25,375 nt of DNA from Bacillota bacterium (lineage in GTDB: Bacteria; Bacillota; UBA4882; UBA10575), in assembly GCA_003511465.1 (NCBI GenBank), contig DOID01000145.1, positions 60,584-85,958 on the forward strand, given 5' to 3'. A model generated the notes under the pieces. That model made no database searches. It saw only the letters and a program-made list of their open reading frames with translations, and was not told the origin of the DNA. How positions within the stretch are numbered: position 1 is the first letter of the stretch; each line of letters opens with the position of its first letter. Below, piece after piece: positions 21,002 to 25,375 of the stretch. The translations under genes were made by a program, and so were the position numbers.

Positions 21002-21766
21002 ATGGATAAACTCCGCTCCGGAGAATTTTCGAGAAAAGCCGGGTCATTTCTTCTGGCTGTGGGGTTGCATGTTCTGATCTTCTCCATATATAGCGGCGGG
21101 TACTGGGGTGCTGGTGGGGATGAACTGGGCTATACACTGATCCAGCCGCGGGTGGTTGAAATTGAAGGGGTGCGGACGGAGGTTAGATCCGTACCACCGC
21201 GGGAACAGGTTCAGCCCCAACCGGTAAAGCCACCGACGGTGAAAGAGCCGGTCAAGGAACCTTCTGCCCCTCCCCAGCAAGAAAAGGCGATTAGTAAAAT
21301 CGATGAAGTTCAGCAGGAGAAACCGGCGGCACGGGAAACGAAGCCGGAGGCAGGTGAGGTTGCAAATCAAGTTGGCGCTCCGGAAACGGAGGGGAAAGCC
21401 AGTGCCGAACAACCGGCACTTCCGCCTCTAGGGCAGGCCGGAGGGATGGTTGGATTTGTTCCCCGCTTTACCTATCCGAAAAGTGCGGAACATCTGGGTG
21501 CCGAGGGAAAGGTCTTGATGGAACTCTATCTGGCTCCCGACGGGACCCTTTTAAAAGAACCGGTAATGCTCGCGTCTTCCGGTCATGCCGCTTTAGATGA
21601 GCATTGTCGCAGAATGTTTACCTCACGGGAATGGAAGTTTAAGCCGGCTTCCCAGCCTTATAAACTTCAGGTTGAAATTGATTTTTCAGACAATGAAGTT
21701 AAACACAAGTTCATTGGGGAAGCAGCCTACCTTTCAACGGAGGAAGGAGGAGAACAGGTTGAATAG
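21002..21766 (+). CDS. tonB: TonB-family energy-transducing protein
   Basis: A 254-residue TonB-like protein. It has a basic cytoplasmic start, one N-terminal transmembrane helix (about 13-31), and a long Pro/Glu/Lys-rich periplasm-spanning region (about 65-140, with KPPTVKEPVKEPSAPP). The C-terminal TonB domain (about 150-230) includes the family pattern PRFTYPKSAEHLGAEGKV, then YLAPDGT and SSGHAALDE. TonB transmits ExbBD energy to outer-membrane receptors. GAGGAGG precedes the ATG. No TonB-dependent receptor lies in the window. The stop overlaps the next gene's TTG start by 8 nt, so the secreted protein downstream is made together with TonB and may be functionally linked. Confidence 0.9.
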   Translation: MDKLRSGEFSRKAGSFLLAVGLHVLIFSIYSGGYWGAGGDELGYTLIQPRVVEIEGVRTEVRSVPPREQVQPQPVKPPTVKEPVKEPSAPPQQEKAISKIDEVQQEKPAARETKPEAGEVANQVGAPETEGKASAEQPALPPLGQAGGMVGFVPRFTYPKSAEHLGAEGKVLMELYLAPDGTLLKEPVMLASSGHAALDEHCRRMFTSREWKFKPASQPYKLQVEIDFSDNEVKHKFIGEAAYLSTEEGGEQVE

Positions 21767-23888
21767 GATCATTCGGAATAAACTCTTACTAAGCTTAATC
21801 TTTGCTGTAAGCATGTTAATGGCCGCCATTGCCCTTGAGGCGCAGGGACCAACCGTTTTCACAGTGGGTGGTAGTGGGGAGACGACGGATACCCCTGTGG
21901 AAACAGCGGTCCCCGACTCCATCTACCGGAAGGACGCCCAGCGGTTAATCTTGGAAAACGAATATATTGCGGTCGCGGTCAATAATTCGGCTGATGCCAC
22001 TGGCCGCTTCGGCATTAAGGTCACGGGCGGAGATCCGCTCCGTACCGGGGACGAGGAAAAACCGTTAATTTATGGTTATGAAATGCCCTGGACTTCTTTT
22101 ACCACGGTTCGGTTTGACGGGAAGGATTACATATTCGGGGGCAAGACCAAAAGACGTTCCGGCGGAACCGGTGAGTACGGAATGATTGTCAGCGCTCCGA
22201 CTTGGAACAGTGAAACCGAGAGCATCACCATGACCTGTCGCTATGGTTCGGTCGAGGTTACCCAGGAAATTTCGATTGTGGAAAGTACAACGACCGGTTA
22301 TCCCGATACCACTAAGGTTAAGTATTCCATCGTCAATCGGGATCAGCTGCCCCATGAGATCGGCCTGCGCGTGGTGATCGATACGATGTTGGGCGCAAAC
22401 GACGGCGCACCCTTTCGGATCGGGGAAACGGCGGTGCAAACCGATGCGGTCTTTGATCAGGAAAGGCTTCCCGAATTTTGGCAGGCCTTTGATACGTTAA
22501 CCGCTCCTCAGGTGATTGCCCAGGGGACACTCAAGGGGCGCGAAGCGACTCCTCCCGATCTGCTTTACTTTACGAACTGGGGAAGTGTCGCCGATGTCCA
22601 CTGGGAACCGCCCCTCGTCCCTGACCGCGACTTTACCAGAGCTGGTGAGTTTGAACTGGACAGTGCGGCTGTTTATCTTTGGCAACCGGTGACAGTACCG
22701 GCAGCCGGCAGCGCTACCTATGTGCTCTACTACGGTCTTGGCGGGGTGACGGTGGTTCCCGGCCAGTTGCAACTAGGTGTTAGTTCCCCGGCAGAGGTTG
22801 TTTACACGGAACGGGAGGAATCTTTCTCGGTGGTTGCATATATTCAAAATACCGGGATCGCTCCGGCCATGAGTGTACGCGCCCGTTTGAATTTACCACC
22901 TGCCTTAAAAACAGCAGGAACAAAGCCCAGAGAGATCTATATCGGGAAGCTCGAACCGGGTGAAGTGACCCAGTTACACTGGGAAGTCCAACCCACCGGG
23001 ACGGTTTTTGGTAACCTTCAGCCCTTTTCAGTGGTGGCTTCAGCGATTAATGTACCGGAAAACAAGGTGGAAAGAAGTATTCGGGTGGTGAAACCGGCTG
23101 AATTAACCTTAAAGGTTAATCCGCCGCCTGGGTTAAAGGTGGTAAATGAAAAACTGTCGCCTAATCCGTATCCAATTTCGGCGGTGATTAAGAACACTGG
23201 GGAATCGGAAGCTTACGGGGTGATTGGTAGTTTACAGTTGGGAGAGGGGATGCAACCGGCGCCGAAAGAGATTCTCCGGCGTTACATTGGTAACCTAAAA
23301 GCGGGGGAGGAATATAAATTAACCTGGTACCTGACCCCCGAAGGCATTGGCAAGCGCTCTTACCTTGGTGTTCAATTTGAATCGAACTCAACTAAACCAG
23401 TGATGTATATCGCTGGGGTCCGTTTGCCGATTCTTACTCCCAAGATCCGACTGGTTGCTTTAAAAACCCCGAAGGTAGGGGAAATTATCCCGGTGGAAGT
23501 TCGGGTGGAGAATTTACCGATGTTGACGGGGGCGGAGTTTGATTTAATATATAATCCAGGGTTAATGGAGATAATTAGGGTGTCAAGGGGGTTGTTTTTC
23601 ATTGAGAATCAGGGGATGACTCCTTGGCAGGCAGGGGCGATTGACAATACAGCCGGTGTGGTATCACAGATCGGTGGTATGCGGCAAACAGCAGCGATGG
23701 TCAGTTCATCGCTGGCAACGGTCTATATTGAACTGGGCAAGGAACCCGGCGAAGCAGTGCTGATGCCGACGGACCTAAAGCTTCAAAGTACGATGACGAA
23801 GATTCCTTCTTACGAAGTAGAAGGCTTGAAATTTACCATAAATAAGCAGGGAGGGGTAAAAGTTGATCCATTCACGCCGAGCCAGTGA
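21759..23888 (+). CDS. Secreted protein with two CARDB-like domains and a cohesin-like domain
   Basis: About 709 residues from the TTG at 21759, chosen because AAGGAGG lies 8 nt upstream and a signal peptide follows at once (MNRIIRNKLLLSLIFAV, then ALEAQ). A frame open from 21597 is too long at its start. Residues about 40-335 form a beta-rich domain I cannot assign (VVIDTMLGANDGAPF is a distinctive segment). Residues 337-446 and 447-560 are two related Ig-like repeats of CARDB type, each with an IGxLxxGE...L.W pattern. Residues 561-709 resemble a cohesin-type beta-sandwich (VGEIIPVEVRVENL, then AEFDLIYNPGLMEI). No membrane anchor or catalytic motif is evident, so the protein is probably a periplasmic or surface adhesion/assembly protein. 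It overlaps tonB by 8 nt and the next gene by 26 nt. Confidence 0.75.
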   Translation: MNRIIRNKLLLSLIFAVSMLMAAIALEAQGPTVFTVGGSGETTDTPVETAVPDSIYRKDAQRLILENEYIAVAVNNSADATGRFGIKVTGGDPLRTGDEEKPLIYGYEMPWTSFTTVRFDGKDYIFGGKTKRRSGGTGEYGMIVSAPTWNSETESITMTCRYGSVEVTQEISIVESTTTGYPDTTKVKYSIVNRDQLPHEIGLRVVIDTMLGANDGAPFRIGETAVQTDAVFDQERLPEFWQAFDTLTAPQVIAQGTLKGREATPPDLLYFTNWGSVADVHWEPPLVPDRDFTRAGEFELDSAAVYLWQPVTVPAAGSATYVLYYGLGGVTVVPGQLQLGVSSPAEVVYTEREESFSVVAYIQNTGIAPAMSVRARLNLPPALKTAGTKPREIYIGKLEPGEVTQLHWEVQPTGTVFGNLQPFSVVASAINVPENKVERSIRVVKPAELTLKVNPPPGLKVVNEKLSPNPYPISAVIKNTGESEAYGVIGSLQLGEGMQPAPKEILRRYIGNLKAGEEYKLTWYLTPEGIGKRSYLGVQFESNSTKPVMYIAGVRLPILTPKIRLVALKTPKVGEIIPVEVRVENLPMLTGAEFDLIYNPGLMEIIRVSRGLFFIENQGMTPWQAGAIDNTAGVVSQIGGMRQTAAMVSSSLATVYIELGKEPGEAVLMPTDLKLQSTMTKIPSYEVEGLKFTINKQGGVKVDPFTPSQ

Positions 23889-24540
23889 ACGGTGGATGAA
23901 GATGCTTGTTTTGGGTTTGAGTTTTCTTTTAATTGCGGTGCCGGCTTGGGCGCAAAGCCGTCCCTATTCCGATGTACCGGAGTGGGCTTACCAAGCGGTT
24001 AAAAAACTGGTGGACAATGGTTACCTTGAACTTTATGAGGATGGTACCTTTCAAGGGAACAACGCCGTTGACCGCTATACCTTAGCTACAGTTGTCGCTC
24101 GCTTGTTGGCAGACTTCGGGGACGGGGTAGCCCAGGGGGGACAGGAAGATGTGGCGTTACTCCGCCGACTATCCAACGAATTTCAGAATGAATTAGTGCT
24201 GATGACTCTGAAAAATAAAGAGTTAGAAGCAAGGTTGATCCAGATTGAACAAGGGAAAATGGTCCTTGCTGAGGACCAGACCAAGAACACCTCCGGCATA
24301 AAACTCCTGTCGGAAGAAGCCCAAGCCTTACGGGTTGAGATCGACGGGCTCAGGAGGCAGGTTGCCGAGCTGCTTAAAGAGAAGAACCGCCTGGATACTC
24401 TGGAAGAAAACCAGAAAAAACAAGAGGCCGCCTTGGAGAGTTTACAGGCGGAGCTGAACAAGGAGAAACGAACCAACCGCATTATCTTGCTTGTCTTGGG
24501 GGTCATTGGGGCGGCAGGTATTTTCCTTCCGGCGCAATAA
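23863..24540 (+). CDS. SLH-domain coiled-coil protein with C-terminal anchor (Omp-alpha-like tether)
   Basis: A 225-residue exported protein. The signal peptide ends near AWA (30). One S-layer homology domain spans about 33-85 (PYSDVPEWAYQAVKKLVDNG, then TFQGNNAVDRYTLATVVARLL). A long charged coiled coil covers about 97-205, and a C-terminal hydrophobic segment (207-223) is followed only by PAQ. This order matches Thermotoga Omp-alpha, whose SLH domain binds peptidoglycan while the C-terminal segment sits in the outer membrane. It also resembles OmpM of Negativicutes without the barrel. Lys/Arg residues just before the anchor make an ordinary inner-membrane type I topology unlikely. The TTG start has GGGAGGGG 6 nt upstream and overlaps the previous gene by 26 nt; ATG 23896 is an alternative. 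Confidence 0.82.
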   Translation: MIHSRRASERWMKMLVLGLSFLLIAVPAWAQSRPYSDVPEWAYQAVKKLVDNGYLELYEDGTFQGNNAVDRYTLATVVARLLADFGDGVAQGGQEDVALLRRLSNEFQNELVLMTLKNKELEARLIQIEQGKMVLAEDQTKNTSGIKLLSEEAQALRVEIDGLRRQVAELLKEKNRLDTLEENQKKQEAALESLQAELNKEKRTNRIILLVLGVIGAAGIFLPAQ

Positions 24541-24577
24541 CTTTAGCTTTGTCAGCTTTTTGCTTTGGATCTTCAAA

Positions 24578-24606
24578 TTGACAACCGTTTTATGCTCGTT
24601 TATAAT
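24578..24606 (+). promoter_or_regulatory. Full-consensus promoter of DUF177-rpmF
   Basis: TTGACA (24578-24583), exactly 17 nt, TATAAT (24601-24606): a perfect sigma-A promoter. The predicted transcription start (about 24612-24614) falls only about 12 nt before the ATG at 24625, inside the apparent ribosome binding site. Confidence 0.88.
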
Positions 24607-24624
24607 ACAGAGGTGAGTTTGATC

Positions 24625-25182
24625 ATGAAACCCATCCTTCAAGTTGATCTTTCTTCAATCAAGGATACGCCGGGATTGAGTCTGACCGTAAGTAACCGGC
24701 TTGACCTTCCTAATGTAAGTTGGGAAGGAGAACGGTTATTGGAATTTATCAACCCGTGGCGGATTGAACTTACAGTAACCAATGTTAACCGGGGTTTTCA
24801 GGTTAGCGGAAAGCTTAACGGTAGTTACCGATTGAATTGCGACCGTTGTTTGGAAAAGGTTCAATCGGAACTGACAACTGATCTTGAGGGCCTTTTCCTT
24901 CCGGAGCAGACTGTGAACGAGATAGGAGGAGAAGACGAAGAAGAAGCCACGACGATTACCGGTGATGAGTTGGATCTATCGGTGACGATCTTGGAAGCTA
25001 TTACTCTGCAGCTGCCTTTGAAAATACTTTGTTCGCCTAATTGTCGCGGGTTATGTTCGGTTTGTGGAACGAATTTAAACGATAACTCTTGTAACTGTCA
25101 ACCTGAAAGTCTTGATCCTAGACTGGCGACCCTGCTGCAGTGGAAGCAAGATGAAGGAGGTGGAAATAGTGGCCAATCCTAA
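24625..25182 (+). CDS. DUF177 (YceD) family protein, L32-associated
   Basis: About 185 residues from ATG 24625. This is the DUF177/YceD family, almost always encoded directly upstream of rpmF and implicated in ribosome or rRNA metabolism. Paired cysteines are visible: C72 and C75 (LNCDRCLEK), then a C-terminal cluster C136, C140, C144, C147, C156 and C158 suggesting metal binding. An acidic stretch lies at about 101-108. The ATG at 24625 fits the family N terminus (KPILQVDLSSIKD). An in-frame GTG at 24613 would coincide with the predicted transcription start. The stop overlaps rpmF by 14 nt, indicating translational coupling. Confidence 0.9.
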   Translation: MKPILQVDLSSIKDTPGLSLTVSNRLDLPNVSWEGERLLEFINPWRIELTVTNVNRGFQVSGKLNGSYRLNCDRCLEKVQSELTTDLEGLFLPEQTVNEIGGEDEEEATTITGDELDLSVTILEAITLQLPLKILCSPNCRGLCSVCGTNLNDNSCNCQPESLDPRLATLLQWKQDEGGGNSGQS

Positions 25183-25354
25183 GCACAGACACTCCAGTAC
25201 ACGCGGGAAATTGCGTCGTACCCATTGGAAATTAAAACTCAGCGCCTTGTCCCGTTGCCAGCAATGTCAGGCACCAAAGTTACCGCATCATGCCTGCCCC
25301 AGCTGTGGTTTTTACCGGGGGAGAAAGGTAGTAGAAGTAGACACTAAAGCCTAA
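25169..25354 (+). CDS. rpmF: 50S ribosomal protein L32, zinc-binding form
   Basis: A 61-residue L32 beginning MANPKHRHSSTRGKLRR. Two CxxC pairs (C30/C33 and C43/C46) form the zinc ribbon, so this is the zinc-dependent C+ form. The GTG at 25169 is the start because AAGGAGG (25154-25160) lies 8 nt upstream and it restores the conserved MANPK opening. It overlaps the end of DUF177 by 14 nt. In Bacillota the fatty-acid genes fapR/plsX often follow; the window ends 21 nt after the stop. Confidence 0.95.
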   Translation: MANPKHRHSSTRGKLRRTHWKLKLSALSRCQQCQAPKLPHHACPSCGFYRGRKVVEVDTKA

Positions 25355-25375
25355 GTAAGCTTTTTGCGTTGTATC

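Noticed and set aside
21597..21758. N-terminal extension of the CARDB/cohesin-like protein inside tonB
   Set aside because: The extension lies antiparallel to no signal: it has no ribosome binding site and no signal-peptide character, whereas the TTG at 21759 has AAGGAGG and is followed by a signal peptide.

Overview
The window looks like chromosomal DNA of a spore-former-lineage Bacillota (Firmicutes) that is probably diderm. Strong AAGGAGG ribosome binding sites, frequent GTG and TTG starts, sigma-A-type promoters, a TRAP (MtrB) homologue and YyaL/DUF445 genes point to Bacillota. A complete ExbB-ExbD-TonB set together with an S-layer-homology/coiled-coil protein of Thermotoga Omp-alpha type points to an outer membrane, as in Halanaerobiales, Negativicutes or Limnochordia/Hydrogenispora-type lineages. 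The exact lineage is an inference. No phage, IS element, CRISPR array, rRNA or tRNA was seen.

Layout. 1-2300: the end of rplT and its terminator, a TrmH-family rRNA methyltransferase, a membrane protein with a TrkA_C domain, mtrB (TRAP), and two tiny paralogous hydrophobic ORFs closed by a terminator. 2460-5700: a YyaL/DUF255 thioredoxin-domain protein converging on and overlapping a TPR membrane protein, then another small membrane ORF. 5720-8800: a divergent MurD-type ligase followed by an asparagine-synthetase-like protein that lacks the glutaminase cysteine, closed by a strong bidirectional terminator. 8820-12950: aspartokinase (minus), DUF445 membrane protein (plus) and a PF12897-type aspartate aminotransferase (minus). 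12980-19800: a LacI-family repressor divergent from a sugar operon (binding protein, two permeases, GH2 glycosidase) ending in a terminator. 19810-24540: an envelope operon exbB-exbD-tonB, a secreted CARDB/cohesin-like protein and an Omp-alpha-like tether, with overlapping genes. 24578-25354: a consensus promoter driving DUF177 (yceD) and rpmF (L32).

How the genes work together. The LacI/ABC/GH2 block forms an oligosaccharide uptake and cytosolic cleavage module; its transport ATPase must be encoded elsewhere. Aspartokinase and the aspartate aminotransferase lie close together around aspartate metabolism. The ExbBD-TonB block probably energises something at the outer membrane, and the two genes translationally linked to it make exported proteins, one of them a predicted peptidoglycan-to-outer-membrane tether. 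This block is the most interesting part of the window. Next in interest are the tandem 27-31 residue hydrophobic proteins, TRAP with a possible TRAP-like leader upstream of the asparagine-synthetase homologue, and the unusual MurD/AsnB-like pair.
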